Assembly (NCBI RefSeq): GCF_004328665.1
Contig: NZ_CP019770.1
Coordinates: forward strand, 496,001 to 560,000
DNA: 64,000 nucleotides
Source of the DNA: Pseudoalteromonas sp. DL-6
GTDB lineage: Bacteria; Pseudomonadota; Gammaproteobacteria; Enterobacterales; Alteromonadaceae
Reading direction: 5' to 3'
Shown in pieces: positions 45,011 to 54,060 of this stretch. Both the position numbers and the translations under genes were made by a program. How positions within the stretch are numbered: position 1 is the first letter of the stretch; the number at the start of each line of letters is the position of its first letter. The notes beneath the pieces are model-generated. The model worked only from the letters and a program-made list of their open reading frames with translations, was not told the origin of the DNA and searched no databases.

Positions 45011-45326
45011 CCTCTAGTAATCCTTTCCATGGATCTTCAGATACAGTTATTTTTTGTAGGCTTTGATTAGGCTTTTGGTGTTCGGTTGGTATGTTGCCAT
45101 CACTGTTTTTGAGGGCTGCTAATACCACACTCATTTTTTCTTTCGGTATTAACATTATTTCACTATTAAGCCCTTGAGCTACTAATGTTAGCGTATCTAA
45201 TCTGGGATTGCCTTTTGCTTCAAGTCGCTGGTATTGTTGCCTAGAAATACCAATGCGCATGGGCATTTCATTTTGTTTTATTTTTAGAGCAAGACGACGG
45301 TTTTTTATTTGCTGTAGAAGGTTCAT
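44988..45326 (-). CDS. hipB: HipB-type XRE antitoxin and repressor
   Basis: Protein of 112 residues with an N-terminal helix-turn-helix (IKNRRLALKIKQNEMPMRIGISRQQYQRLEAKG region, residues about 6-40) and an acidic C-terminal tail (DPWKGLLEDEDEHG) that may contact HipA. It neutralises HipA and represses the operon. The upstream region carries repeated AGTTGCT/AGCAACT boxes. No clear ribosome site precedes the ATG. Confidence 0.85.
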   Translation of the reverse strand: MNLLQQIKNRRLALKIKQNEMPMRIGISRQQYQRLEAKGNPRLDTLTLVAQGLNSEIMLIPKEKMSVVLAALKNSDGNIPTEHQKPNQSLQKITVSEDPWKGLLEDEDEHGN

Positions 45327-45341
45327 TTAAGGAAACTAATA

Positions 45342-45397
45342 AGTTGCTTTTTAAATTTATAGAAACATATTAGTTGCTATTGTTGTTTTTAGCAACT
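45342..45397 (-). promoter_or_regulatory. Candidate HipB operators upstream of hipBA
   Basis: Boxes AGTTGCT at 45342-45348 and 45372-45378, and the inverse AGCAACT at 45391-45397, lie 16-71 bp upstream of the hipB start in an A+T-rich promoter region. The pair 45372/45391 forms an inverted repeat with a 12-bp spacer. A partial box (ATTGCT) follows at about 45404. Confidence 0.55.
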
Positions 45398-45419
45398 TAA
45401 GTATTGCTATTTTATACTG

Positions 45420-45463
45420 TACTCGGGTTGCGAGTTACGGGCGACGAGCTAAAACCCCTTAAA
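45420..45463. repeat. Degenerate G-rich heptamers upstream of a four-helix-bundle gene
   Basis: Series in 7-bp steps: TCGGGTT, GCGAGTT, ACGGGCG, ACGAGCT, then AAAACCC. Left border of the nest that carries the gene at 45532. Confidence 0.65.
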
Positions 45464-45531
45464 CTTTAAATTAAGTCATATCTTCACTATAGTTTAAAAT
45501 CACATAGAAATATTAAAACCAAGGAATGGTT

Positions 45532-45876
45532 ATGAGATATGAAAATTTAGATGTATGGAAAAAGTCTTTCTCATTAAGTTTGTTTGTATACCAAACTTTT
45601 GCAGCTTTAAAGGATTATGGTTTAAAAGATCAAATGTGCCGTAGTGCTGTTTCAGTGCCTAGCAATATTGCAGAGGGCTATGAACGTTGTTCTGACAAAG
45701 AAAGAGCTTATTTTCTTTCTGTAGCTAAAGGATCTGTCGGTGAATTAAAAACTCAGCTAATGATTGCTTTTGAGTTAAGTCATATTAATTATGTGCAAAC
45801 AGAATACGCTTTACATGAATGTGAAAGTATTGCGAAAATGTTTGGTAAATTGATTTCTATAATTAAACATGCATGA
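45532..45876 (+). CDS. Four-helix-bundle protein (S23 / 23S rRNA intervening-sequence protein family), copy 1
   Basis: Protein of 114 residues. The family is defined by ORFs inside 23S rRNA intervening sequences, and is related in fold to Avd of diversity-generating retroelements. Visible pattern: YENLDVWKKSFSLSLFVY, GLKDQMCRSAVSVPSNIAEG and SVAKGSVGELKTQL, all helical. Start 45532 has AAGGA 6 bases upstream; ATG 45526 is too close to it. No rRNA is near. The stop codon is followed at once by a CCCGAAC heptamer array that fills the 32 bp to the next, convergent gene. Molecular role unknown. Confidence 0.85.
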   Translation: MRYENLDVWKKSFSLSLFVYQTFAALKDYGLKDQMCRSAVSVPSNIAEGYERCSDKERAYFLSVAKGSVGELKTQLMIAFELSHINYVQTEYALHECESIAKMFGKLISIIKHA

Positions 45877-45911
45877 TAACCCCGAACCCCGAACCCCGAA
45901 CCTAAAACCTA
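45877..45911. repeat. Tandem heptamer array, unit CCCGAAC, filling the gap between two convergent genes
   Basis: AACCCCG AACCCCG AACCCCG then AACCTAA variants. It starts directly after the TGA of the four-helix-bundle gene and runs into the TAG stop of the metallo-hydrolase gene, so the whole spacer is heptamer sequence. Confidence 0.85.
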
Positions 45912-47291
45912 TCCCTTGCCAATTTCAACCTTCACTTCATCACCCAACACTTCCCTATATTTTGTAGCGAGTGCATTTTTAGCGTCATCATCGCCATGGA
46001 CTATTTTTATATGGTGAGGCTTTTTGCGCATGCCGGTTACAAATTTAATTAATCCCGCTTGGTCCGCGTGAGCACTGTAGCCGCTTATGGTGTGTATTTT
46101 GGCGTTTATATTAATGCGGGTATTATTAATAACTACATAGCCATTTTTTGGGCCGTAGGTTTGTATATCACGACCTAAAGTCCCGCGTCCTTGGTAACCT
46201 ACAAAGAGTACGTCGGTGGTTTTGTCGGTTAAAAATCGCTCTAGGTAGTTAACAATTCGCCCGCCGGCGCACATGCCGCTTGCAGCTAAAATAATCGCCG
46301 GTGTTTGGCGTGTGGCTAAGTAATTTATAAGCGCAAGGTGTTCGCTGTGGGTGTTTATTGTAGTGAGGTTTTCAAAGTCGAGTGGGTGGCGCCCTTTAGC
46401 TACTTTTTGTTTTGCCTCTTCATCCCATAAATATTTAAATTTTCGGTACTGCTGAGTAAAGTTAGCTGCCATGGGGGAGTCGAGTATTACTTGTATTGTG
46501 CGCCAAGGTGAATTTTTTGTAGAGGCATGAATAAGCTGTTCAAGTTCGTATAACAGCTCTTGTGTACGGCCTATACTAAATGCAGGTACAAGCACGACGC
46601 CATTGTCGGCAACAGCGCGCTCAATCACGGCTTTTAAGGTTTGCGTACGTTGTTTTCGTCCTTGATGGTTTTTATCCCCATAGGTTGACTCAATAACTAA
46701 AGTATCTGCTTTATAAGGGGCTTTAGGGGCGGGTAGTAAAGGTGTGTAGGGCGCGCCTAAATCACCAGAAAAAACCACCCTATGATTATTGCTCGCTTTA
46801 TAAGGAGGCGTGCTTATGTCTATTTCAATATAGGCGGAGCCTAAAATATGCCCTGCTCGTTGTAGTCGGGCTTTCGCTGTGTGTTCACCCTTACAAGGAA
46901 GATCGAACCAAGTTTTAAAATCGATTTCGACAATTTGCTGTTTAAGTAACCTTAAGCAAGTGTCTATTATTTTTTGATCGCGCGTAACGCCCACTTTTAA
47001 TGCATCTTCAATGACTAGTGGCAGTAAACTTGCTGATGCAACAGAGGTAAATATAGGCCCTTTAAAGCCAGCCATTAATAAATAGGGGATTCGGCCAACA
47101 TGATCGATGTGGCAATGGGTGACGATCAACGCGCGAACTGTGTCTATATTAAATTCAATATTAAGATCATCAACAGAATCTTCACCTTGAAATAGCCCGC
47201 AATCAATTAGAAAAGAGCTTTGATCGTTTATTATCAGCTGGTGGCATGAGCCTGTTACGCCATTTACCGCTCCGTGGTGAAGTATTTGCAT
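45909..47291 (-). CDS. MBL-fold beta-CASP metallo-hydrolase (RNA-processing type)
   Basis: Protein of 460 residues of the KH-less bacterial beta-CASP group (YsxB/CPSF-like). Metal ligands are in THCHIDHVGRIPYL and the downstream SGDLGAPYTPL; the beta-CASP part has PAFSIGRTQELLYEL, ILDSPMA and ILAASGMCAGGRIVNYLERF; RMBL motif SGYSAHADQ and IVHGDDDAK follow. Likely a cytoplasmic RNase or related hydrolase. Transcribed alone; its TAG stop is fused to the heptamer array. Its specific substrate is unknown. Confidence 0.85.
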   Translation of the reverse strand: MQILHHGAVNGVTGSCHQLIINDQSSFLIDCGLFQGEDSVDDLNIEFNIDTVRALIVTHCHIDHVGRIPYLLMAGFKGPIFTSVASASLLPLVIEDALKVGVTRDQKIIDTCLRLLKQQIVEIDFKTWFDLPCKGEHTAKARLQRAGHILGSAYIEIDISTPPYKASNNHRVVFSGDLGAPYTPLLPAPKAPYKADTLVIESTYGDKNHQGRKQRTQTLKAVIERAVADNGVVLVPAFSIGRTQELLYELEQLIHASTKNSPWRTIQVILDSPMAANFTQQYRKFKYLWDEEAKQKVAKGRHPLDFENLTTINTHSEHLALINYLATRQTPAIILAASGMCAGGRIVNYLERFLTDKTTDVLFVGYQGRGTLGRDIQTYGPKNGYVVINNTRININAKIHTISGYSAHADQAGLIKFVTGMRKKPHHIKIVHGDDDAKNALATKYREVLGDEVKVEIGKG

Positions 47292-47311
47292 TTTATGTCC
47301 TTATGTTTTGG

Positions 47312-47385
47312 CTGCAGGCCACGGGTTACGTGTTCCGGCTCGAAGCTCAAAGCTCGAGACTAGCACCTAGAGCCTAACGCCTTTA
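47312..47385. repeat. Degenerate heptamer stretch, G-rich to C-rich
   Basis: 7-bp steps ACGGGTT, ACGTGTT, CCGGCTC, GAAGCTC, AAAGCTC, GAGACTA, GCACCTA, GAGCCTA. Polarity runs from G-rich on the left to C-rich on the right as in the larger nests. Confidence 0.6.
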
Positions 47386-47548
47386 TTTTATAAGTAAATA
47401 TAGCAGGCAATTAATAGTTTGGAACTTTAGCGGGTTACCATAGCAAAATTGCGCGAGGTGCTAGTAAAAACCTAGATCCTAGAGTTGCTTTTCAAATATG
47501 CCGTTTAGCTTTTGCTCTGGGTTCATCCCGCATCTTTTAGTGATTTTT

Positions 47549-47796
47549 TACCACAGAGCTCACAGAGTGCACAGAGGAAGTGATAAAAGATAAAGAGCAG
47601 TGATATTAGAACTTAGATGCAAGCAATGGATTTCTCGGTGTAGCGCGTTGCGCCTCGGTGTTCTCTGTGGTTCAAAAAAATTAAAACACTATTTACCACA
47701 GAGGCCACAGAGTGCACAGAGGAAATGATTAAAGACATGTTTTATTTGCCTTGTCTTCTCTGTGTAGCGCGAAGTGCCTTGGTGATCTCTGTGGCA
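47549..47796. repeat. Two tandem CCACAG elements
   Basis: Copies at 47549-47672 and 47694-47796. Each begins TTACCACAGAG, has CACAGAGGAA soon after, an internal small hairpin (TAGCGCGAAGTGCC-like) and ends CTCTGTGG. The second is followed by the inverted REP-like GGCGGGGCTTTATGCCG. Confidence 0.8.
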
Positions 47797-48106
47797 AGAA
47801 ATGTTTTGTAGGCGGGGCTTTATGCCGTACAAGTGTTTGGTTAAGAGTGGAATGTTAAAGAGTACGAGCTAGGGGCGCGATTTAAAATTTAGTCGTGAAG
47901 CAAGGGGGTCTCACTTTCGCTCACTTCTCTCTCAGTTCATGCATAACTTAAATGGGTTATATACTAAGTTGCTAAGAGCGCATGATGATTTAGAGGTGCA
48001 ATGTAAGGAACAAAATTATAAACAAAAGAGCTTCTTATTTGCCAATAACTTAGCTTTAACTATACTTTTGTTATTCATAGCATTACTTTTTATTTTAAGG
48101 CTACTT
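47797..48106. other. Upstream region of ugd, with an in-frame hydrophobic extension
   Basis: From 47939 the ugd frame is open upstream of its expected ATG and would encode 56 extra residues, including a hydrophobic stretch ([18 protein letters not shown]) next to the normal start. This has no counterpart in Ugd. It could be a remnant of another gene, a small membrane ORF, or chance. No promoter could be named. Confidence 0.4.
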
Positions 48107-49273
48107 ATGAAGATAACAGTGGTGGGCACGGGTTATGTTGGTTTATCTAATGCAATGTTGTTAGCACAACATAATGAAGTCATTGCATTGGATATAGACG
48201 AACAAAAAATTGCGTTATTAAATAATAAGCAGTCCCCCATTGTTGATGATTACATTAGTGAATATTTACAGCGAAATGATTTAAATTTCACTGCTACAAT
48301 AAATAAAAATCAAGCGTATACAAGTGCTGATTTCATTATTATTGCTACACCTACCGATTACGATACTCATACGAATAACTTTAACACTAGCTCTGTTGAG
48401 GCAGTTATAAAAGATGCACTCATGTATAACTCCGATGCGGTAATAGTAGTTAAATCAACGGTGCCTGTGCGCTTTACTCAGCGAATAAAAAAGCAGTTTG
48501 GTATTGATAATGTGTTATTTTCACCAGAATTTTTACGTGAAGGTAAGGCTTTGTACGATAATTTATACCCATCACGAATTATTGTCGGTGAGCAAAGCGA
48601 ACGCGCTACTGCATTTGCAAATTTGTTAAAGCAGGGCGCTATAAAAGAGAATATAGAGGTTCTTTTTACTGACTCAACTGAAGCTGAAGCTATAAAGCTT
48701 TTCTCTAATACTTACTTAGCGATGCGTGTTGCTTATTTTAATGAGGTAGACACCTATGCTGAATCACATAATTTAAATAGTAAGCAGATCATAAAGGGGG
48801 TGGGACTCGACCCTCGAATTGGCGAACATTACAATAATCCCTCATTTGGTTATGGTGGTTATTGCTTACCAAAAGACACTAAGCAGCTATTGGCTAATTA
48901 CAAAGATGTGCCAAATAATATGATAAGTGCGATTGTTGATGCCAATACTACCCGCAAAGATTTTATTGCAGACTCAATTGTTAAACGTAATCCAAAAGTG
49001 GTGGGTATTTACAGGTTGGTTATGAAAACCAACTCTGATAATTTTAGGGAGTCAGCCATTCAAGGGATTATGAAACGTATTATGGGCTACAACATTGAAA
49101 TGATTGTTTATGAGCCTGAATTGAAAGATGATGTGTTTTTTAATTCACGAGTAATCCGTGATTTAAATGAGTTTAAACAACTTTCAGATATTGTTGTGTC
49201 TAATCGAATGGTTGATGAGCTGAGTGACATAACAGATAAAGTATACACACGCGATTTATTTGGTAGTGATTAA
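48107..49273 (+). CDS. ugd: UDP-glucose 6-dehydrogenase
   Basis: Oxidises UDP-glucose to UDP-glucuronate with NAD. 388 residues from ATG 48107 (AAGG upstream), matching the E. coli enzyme length. Motifs: [63 protein letters not shown], and the catalytic [15 protein letters not shown] (Cys). The product could be a precursor of the surface glycan; with galU at 42.5 kb it closes the UDP-glucuronate route. Convergent with ppaC across a repeat nest. Confidence 0.92.
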   Translation: MKITVVGTGYVGLSNAMLLAQHNEVIALDIDEQKIALLNNKQSPIVDDYISEYLQRNDLNFTATINKNQAYTSADFIIIATPTDYDTHTNNFNTSSVEAVIKDALMYNSDAVIVVKSTVPVRFTQRIKKQFGIDNVLFSPEFLREGKALYDNLYPSRIIVGEQSERATAFANLLKQGAIKENIEVLFTDSTEAEAIKLFSNTYLAMRVAYFNEVDTYAESHNLNSKQIIKGVGLDPRIGEHYNNPSFGYGGYCLPKDTKQLLANYKDVPNNMISAIVDANTTRKDFIADSIVKRNPKVVGIYRLVMKTNSDNFRESAIQGIMKRIMGYNIEMIVYEPELKDDVFFNSRVIRDLNEFKQLSDIVVSNRMVDELSDITDKVYTRDLFGSD

Positions 49274-49289
49274 AATATCGTTAAAGGCT

Positions 49290-49460
49290 TAAGGCCACGG
49301 GCTGCTGGTTACGAGCGACGAGTTAGGCACCTAAACCCTAAAACCAAATACTGACGCGGGGTGAACCCGCTGCTACAGGCATAAAAAAACCTTGCGACAC
49401 TAACCGCAAGGTTTTTAAATTTCTCGAACCTCGAACCTCGAACCTCGAACCTCGAACCTA
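49290..49460. repeat. Repeat nest between ugd and ppaC: heptamers, REP, hairpin, CTCGAAC array
   Basis: Degenerate heptamers at 49290-49345 (CACGGGC, TTACGAG, CGACGAG), an inverted REP at 49353-49376, the recurrent hairpin at 49383-49417, then a CTCGAAC array (about 5 copies) at 49423-49460 whose last bases form the TAG stop of ppaC. Confidence 0.85.
49383..49417. terminator. Bidirectional terminator-like hairpin between ugd and ppaC
   Basis: Arms AAAACCTTGCG / CGCAAGGTTTT, so T runs face both ways. Same element as at 43670 and 59709. Confidence 0.8.
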
Positions 49461-50381
49461 GCCCTTAAAAGCGTCTTGTAGTGGGGGTACTACTTGCTTT
49501 TTACGGCTTAATACGCCGTCTAGCCATACTTTACCGTCTTCTGGTTTTTCACCATAGGCTTGCTCAACTAGGCTAGCATCGTCTGATGCAATTAGCATTT
49601 GTGACCCTTCTTTCATAATGTCAGTCAGAAGTAAAAATACGGAGTGACGACCGCCTTCTTCTTTAAGCTTCGCGATGTCGGCTTCAAGGTCGGCTTTAAT
49701 CTCGTCAAATACCGCAAGGTCAATAACTTCTAACTGGCCAATACCAACGAGGTTGCCGTTCATGTTAAAGTCTTTAAAGTCACGCATTACTAAGTCACGT
49801 ATTGGCGTATCTTCAACGGCTGATTTAACGCGAAACATGTCCATGCCTAGTTCTTTAAAGTCTTCAATGCCTGCAATTTCTGCAAGCGCTTCAACACATT
49901 TAATATCGGCCGTAGTACAGGTTGGTGACTTAAAAATAACCGTGTCGCTTAAAATGGCGCAAAGCATAATGCCGGCAATGTCTTTAGGGATCTCAACGTT
50001 GTAGAAGTCATACATCATTTTAATAATGGTGTTTGAACAACCAACAGGGCGGATCCAACACTCAAGCGGTGTCGATGAGGTTAAATCACCTAGCTTGTGA
50101 TGATCTACCACGCCAACAACGCGAGCTTGGTCGATATCATCAGGCGCTTGGGTTTTTTCTGTGTGGTCTACAATATAAACGTCTTCGCCAGCGTAGCTAA
50201 GTTTTAGCTCAGGTGCTTCAAAACCGAATTTATCTAAAATAAATTGTGTTTCTGGTGAAACTTCACCTAGGCGAGTTGGGATTGCTGGTTCATCAATTTG
50301 GTTTTTTAAATAAGCCAGTGCAATTGCACCACATATTGAATCTGAATCTGGGATTTTATGGCCCACTACATACATTGACAT
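49458..50381 (-). CDS. ppaC: Manganese-dependent inorganic pyrophosphatase (family II, DHH)
   Basis: Hydrolyses pyrophosphate. 307 residues from ATG 50381, chosen because AAGGAG lies upstream; an open extension to 50417 has no such site. GHKIPDSDSICGAIAL, YIVDHTE, GVVDHHKLGD (DHH motif) and CAILSDTVIFKSPTCT are in the catalytic domain. SVFLLLTDIMKEGSQML and VLSRKKQVVPPL (Arg-Lys-Lys phosphate site) are in the DHHA2 domain. The TAG stop is fused with the adjoining heptamer array. Confidence 0.95.
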   Translation of the reverse strand: MSMYVVGHKIPDSDSICGAIALAYLKNQIDEPAIPTRLGEVSPETQFILDKFGFEAPELKLSYAGEDVYIVDHTEKTQAPDDIDQARVVGVVDHHKLGDLTSSTPLECWIRPVGCSNTIIKMMYDFYNVEIPKDIAGIMLCAILSDTVIFKSPTCTTADIKCVEALAEIAGIEDFKELGMDMFRVKSAVEDTPIRDLVMRDFKDFNMNGNLVGIGQLEVIDLAVFDEIKADLEADIAKLKEEGGRHSVFLLLTDIMKEGSQMLIASDDASLVEQAYGEKPEDGKVWLDGVLSRKKQVVPPLQDAFKG

Positions 50382-50498
50382 GACTAAACTCCTTAAAATT
50401 TGCCGATATTCTAGCAAAGTCTTTGGGTTTTAACATATAGACAGTGTAATTAAGTTTTGGTTACACTTTAAATCGATATTATTAATTGGAAGACCCAC

Positions 50499-50999
50499 AT
50501 GCAACTCGGCCGAAAAGGTTGGAACAATGTTATTATTTTTTCGATGTTGATTATGATCTTCTTTTTAAATGGGCTGCATAAAAACATAGGGAATGATGAA
50601 ACACAGGCGCAATTGCAGCCACTACTTCCTCCTCAAAGTTTTGTATTAACACTTAAATTTATCGACCAAAAAATTGAGCGTATTGGCACTAGTTGGCGTA
50701 CTACTGCTTTGCAAAAGAATGTACCGCTTAGCTGGCAAGGTTCAGAGCAGCAACTTAGTGAGCTAGTTTATTTATGGCAAAATACCGCGCTGATGACCAC
50801 CATCACACCTGATGCGCTTGATATGAATAAGCCACTATCGGTAGCCATGTTTGAACTCGCCGGTGAGCCCCTATCTTGGGTGTACTTATTATTTGAGGCG
50901 AATGGTCAGTATTATCTATTCGATAAAACCAGTCAGCGATTATTGTTGCTAGATTTAACTACTGCAAAACAATTATTTCCAAGTTTTACCTTTTCATAA
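50499..50999 (+). CDS. Hypothetical membrane-anchored protein upstream of mutM
   Basis: Protein of 166 residues, family not recognised. One N-terminal membrane helix (VIIFSMLIMIFFLNGL) precedes a small periplasmic-like domain ending LLDLTTAKQLFPSFTFS. It ends 13 bp before mutM and probably shares its transcript. The sequence reads like a real gene (good start, compact spacing) but offers no functional motif. Confidence 0.7.
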   Translation: MQLGRKGWNNVIIFSMLIMIFFLNGLHKNIGNDETQAQLQPLLPPQSFVLTLKFIDQKIERIGTSWRTTALQKNVPLSWQGSEQQLSELVYLWQNTALMTTITPDALDMNKPLSVAMFELAGEPLSWVYLLFEANGQYYLFDKTSQRLLLLDLTTAKQLFPSFTFS

Positions 51000-51012
51000 G
51001 TGAGTTTTATTA

Positions 51013-51822
51013 ATGCCTGAATTACCAGAAGTAGAAGTTAGCCGTATGGGCATTACCCCCCATGTACTAAACCAAGTTGTGACTAAGGTAAATATTCATA
51101 ATGCCAGTATGCGCTGGCCTGTGCCAGATGAGGTGTATCAACTTGAGGGGTTAGTGGTTAGCAGTATTGAACGACGTGCAAAATACTTATTGTTAGAATG
51201 CGAGCTAGGCTCGGCTATATTGCATTTAGGTATGTCGGGTAACTTGCGGGTTGTGAACGCCAATGAGCCACTTAAAAAGCATGACCATGTTGAGTTTATT
51301 TTAGCTAATAATAAGGCGCTGCGTTTAAATGACCCCCGTCGCTTTGGTTGCTGTTTATGGCAAGCCCCCAATGAAGAGCATAAGTTACTTGTTAAATTAG
51401 GCCCAGAGCCACTCACCGATGACTTTTTTGCTAAACGTGTTTATGAGCAATCTCGTAATAAAAAAGTGCCTGTTAAGCAGTTTATTATGAATAACGCCGT
51501 GGTGGTGGGGGTCGGTAATATTTACGCTAACGAGTCGTTATTTAAAGCAGGTATCGATCCGCGAAAAGAAGCCGGTAAAGTAAGCCTAAAACGCTACCAA
51601 GCGTTAATCCCAATTATAAAAGACACCCTAGCCGCAGCAATTACTCAAGGCGGCACAACGTTGAAAGACTTTGCCCAAAGTGACGGTAAGCCAGGCTACT
51701 TTGCGCAACAGCTATTAGTGTATGGCCGAAAAGGCCAGCCTTGTGTAAATTGCGACACAGCACTAACAGAAATTCGTTTAGGCCAACGTAGCACCGTTTT
51801 TTGTGAGGTGTGTCAGAAGTAG
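51013..51822 (+). CDS. mutM: Formamidopyrimidine-DNA glycosylase
   Basis: Bifunctional glycosylase/AP lyase removing 8-oxoguanine. 269 residues starting MPELPEVEV (catalytic Pro2, Glu3). Later motifs: LHLGMSGNLRV, NDPRRFGCCLW, VGVGNIYANESLFKAGI and the C-terminal zinc finger CVNCDTALTEIRLGQRSTVFC (Cys pairs 21 residues apart, written here in part). The end of the gene (TGTCAG AAG TAG) resembles the TGTCAGC heptamers that follow. Confidence 0.95.
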   Translation: MPELPEVEVSRMGITPHVLNQVVTKVNIHNASMRWPVPDEVYQLEGLVVSSIERRAKYLLLECELGSAILHLGMSGNLRVVNANEPLKKHDHVEFILANNKALRLNDPRRFGCCLWQAPNEEHKLLVKLGPEPLTDDFFAKRVYEQSRNKKVPVKQFIMNNAVVVGVGNIYANESLFKAGIDPRKEAGKVSLKRYQALIPIIKDTLAAAITQGGTTLKDFAQSDGKPGYFAQQLLVYGRKGQPCVNCDTALTEIRLGQRSTVFCEVCQK

Positions 51823-51866
51823 AGAGTAGCTGTCAGCTGTAAGTTTTCAGCTGTCAGTTAAGACTG
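51823..51866. repeat. Short heptamer series, unit TGTCAGC-like
   Basis: AGCTGTC AGCTGTA AGTTTTC AGCTGTC AGTTAAG at about 51829-51863, between mutM and the four-helix-bundle gene. Left border of that nest. Confidence 0.7.
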
Positions 51867-51867
51867 G

Positions 51868-52215
51868 TTACTCACTTGTCTTTATTTTTGCTATCAAGCT
51901 TGTTAGCATTTTTGATAGTTGAACAGTTTCATCTAGCCAAGACTTGCCTATGTCAGTATTAATATAGCTAATATCGATGCCAATATATATTTGGGTTCTT
52001 GCCTCAGCAAGCGAAGAGCGAGCGATATCTAAAAAGCGTACTTTTTCTTTATCGCTCTCTCTTGTCATACCCTCAGCTATATTACTAGGAACAGATAAAC
52101 TAGAGCGTGTTAATTGATCTCTAAAGTTAAAGTCTTTGATTGGTTGTGTATTTTTATAAATATTAGCGCTAAGGCGGGCTGAACGCTTCCATACCTCTAA
52201 GTTTTCAAAGTTCAT
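51868..52215 (-). CDS. Four-helix-bundle protein (S23 family), copy 2
   Basis: Protein of 115 residues, homologous to the copies at 45.5 and 53.7 kb but well diverged. Pattern: FENLEVWKRSARLSANIY, FRDQLTRSSLSVPSNIAEGM, RFLDIARSSLAEARTQIYI. No rRNA nearby. It lies between mutM and rplM, bounded on the left by TGTCAGC-like and on the right (112 bp away) by TGACCGC heptamers, which are near reverse complements of each other. Function unknown. Confidence 0.85.
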   Translation of the reverse strand: MNFENLEVWKRSARLSANIYKNTQPIKDFNFRDQLTRSSLSVPSNIAEGMTRESDKEKVRFLDIARSSLAEARTQIYIGIDISYINTDIGKSWLDETVQLSKMLTSLIAKIKTSE

Positions 52216-52329
52216 AACGCAAAATCCCTATGCTTAATTTTTAAAGTATAGTTGAGATTTTATTAACAAAAAATAGTTACTTTCACAAAGAAAGTACTTT
52301 TTTCGAATCTAAAATTATAATTAGCTTTT

Positions 52330-52417
<88 letters not shown>

Positions 52418-52637
52418 GTAATAACTTTTCTTGCGGAAAAAACAACCGGCCGGTAGCAATGTAGTTTAAGTGCTGGTATACTCCCGCGTCTGCCACGTTG
52501 CGTTCTATGTCCTCATATAGTTTAGCCACTTGTGAGCGGCGAAAAAGTCTAAAACTCGAAGGGGTTGTAGCATACTTAGAGCGGTAGTTAATAATAACTA
52601 CCTGTGGTTTTAATTGAAAAACATTGGATTTTTATAA
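52418..52637 (+). promoter_or_regulatory. Leader and probable promoter region of rplM-rpsI
   Basis: 220 bp between the heptamer array and rplM. A possible promoter is TTGTAG at 52565-52570 with TAATAA at about 52589, spacing 18. No terminator or L13-binding structure could be named by eye. Confidence 0.4.
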
Positions 52638-53066
52638 ATGAAAACGTTTGTTGCTAAACCAGAAACAGTAAAACGTGACTGGTACGTAGTTGACGCTGAA
52701 GATAAAACTTTAGGTCGCATCGCTACTGAAATCGCTCATCGCCTACGCGGTAAGCACAAAGCTGAGTACACACCACACGTAGATACTGGTGATTACATCA
52801 TCGTTATCAACGCTGAGAAAGTTACTGTTACTGGTAACAAATTCAAAGATAAAGTGTACTACGCTCACTCTGGTTTCCCAGGTGGTCTTAAGTCTACTAC
52901 TTTTGATAAACTTCAAGCTGCAAAGCCTGAAATGATCATCGAAAAAGCTGTTAAAGGCATGTTGCCACGTGGTCCTTTAGGCCGCGCTATGTTCCGCAAA
53001 CTTAAAGTTTACGCGGGTACTGAGCATAACCATGCTGCACAACAGCCTCAGGTTCTAGACATTTAA
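52638..53066 (+). CDS. rplM: 50S ribosomal protein L13
   Basis: 142 residues, the E. coli length. [54 protein letters not shown] and [20 protein letters not shown] are the standard L13 motifs. Located 11 bp before rpsI in the usual operon. Codon choice is restricted as in highly expressed genes. Confidence 0.98.
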   Translation: MKTFVAKPETVKRDWYVVDAEDKTLGRIATEIAHRLRGKHKAEYTPHVDTGDYIIVINAEKVTVTGNKFKDKVYYAHSGFPGGLKSTTFDKLQAAKPEMIIEKAVKGMLPRGPLGRAMFRKLKVYAGTEHNHAAQQPQVLDI

Positions 53067-53077
53067 GGAGCACTATC

Positions 53078-53467
53078 ATGGCAAATCAATACTACGGTAC
53101 AGGTCGTCGTAAAAGTTCAAGTGCTCGCGTATTCTTACGCCCAGGCACTGGTAACATCGTAATCAACAAGCGCTCTTTAGAAGAGTACTTTGGTCGCGAA
53201 ACAGCACGCATGGTTGTTCGTCAAGCTCTTGAGCTTGTAGACATGACTGAAAAATTTGACCTTCACATCACCGTTGCCGGTGGTGGTACTACTGGTCAAG
53301 CTGGTGCTATCCGTCACGGTATCACTCGTGCACTTATGGAGTTTGACGAGTCATTACGTCCACAACTTCGTAAAGCAGGTTTCGTTACTCGTGATGCACG
53401 TAAAGTTGAACGTAAGAAAGTGGGTCTTAAGAAAGCGCGTAAGCGTCCACAGTTCTCAAAACGTTAA
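53078..53467 (+). CDS. rpsI: 30S ribosomal protein S9
   Basis: 129 residues. [16 protein letters not shown] at the start, [19 protein letters not shown] in the middle and the canonical basic tail [12 protein letters not shown] at the end. AAGGAG lies upstream. Second gene of the rplM-rpsI operon, followed by a strong terminator. Confidence 0.98.
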   Translation: MANQYYGTGRRKSSSARVFLRPGTGNIVINKRSLEEYFGRETARMVVRQALELVDMTEKFDLHITVAGGGTTGQAGAIRHGITRALMEFDESLRPQLRKAGFVTRDARKVERKKVGLKKARKRPQFSKR

Positions 53468-53488
53468 TTTTTACGTTATCAAGAATTC

Positions 53489-53516
53489 AAAAACCCAGCT
53501 TATGCTGGGTTTTTTG
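53489..53516 (+). terminator. Terminator after rpsI
   Basis: Hairpin AAAACCCAGC / GCTGGGTTTT with a short loop and a T tract, 22 bp after the stop. Confidence 0.9.
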
Positions 53517-53538
53517 TTTTGTAGCTATAAGATTTTGC

Positions 53539-53583
53539 TTCAAGGTTCAAGGTTCAAGGTTCAAGGTTCAAGGTTCAAGGTTC
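53539..53583. repeat. Tandem heptamer array, unit CAAGGTT, about 6.4 copies
   Basis: Perfect 45-bp run between the rpsI terminator and the third four-helix-bundle gene. Confidence 0.95.
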
Positions 53584-53665
53584 GAGCTATAAATTTGATC
53601 TAAGCTTTGTGTCTTTCTTATTTTACAGTTATAAGTTAAGCATGTTTCAGCTGACTGGTTATGTT

Positions 53666-54013
53666 ATGAGGTTTGAAGATTTAAGGGTATGGCAACGTTC
53701 AGCCGATTTAGCTTGCGAGATTTATTTACATTTTAAGCAGAGCAAAGAGTTTGGTTTAAAAGATCAAATAACACGATCTGCACTTTCAATTTCTTCAAAT
53801 ATAGCAGAGGGTTATGAACGAATAACTCCTAAAGATTATATTCGATTTTTATCATATTCTAAGGGGAGTTGTGGAGAATTACGCTCTCAAATTTACATTG
53901 CATTAAAAATAGGTGAAGTTGATACGACAAAGGCTGGTGAATGGGTTGAAGAGACTCGTGAACTTTCCCGTATGATTTCAGCATTGATGAAATCAATCGA
54001 TGCTTGGGATTAA
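53666..54013 (+). CDS. Four-helix-bundle protein (S23 family), copy 3
   Basis: Protein of 115 residues from ATG 53666, chosen because MRFEDLRVWQRS aligns with the starts of the two other copies; the frame is open to 53609. Pattern: GLKDQITRSALSISSNIAEGYER, LSYSKGSCGELRSQIYIALK. It is inserted between rpsI and petA, which are close neighbours in many related genomes. Bounded on the left by CAAGGTT and on the right by CCTTTAA heptamers, whose reverse complement (AAAGGTT) differs from CAAGGTT at one position. No clear ribosome site. Function unknown. Confidence 0.85.
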   Translation: MRFEDLRVWQRSADLACEIYLHFKQSKEFGLKDQITRSALSISSNIAEGYERITPKDYIRFLSYSKGSCGELRSQIYIALKIGEVDTTKAGEWVEETRELSRMISALMKSIDAWD

Positions 54014-54060
54014 GAGGTTCAAAATTAAATATTCATTCAAAAATATATGAGTATGTTTGA

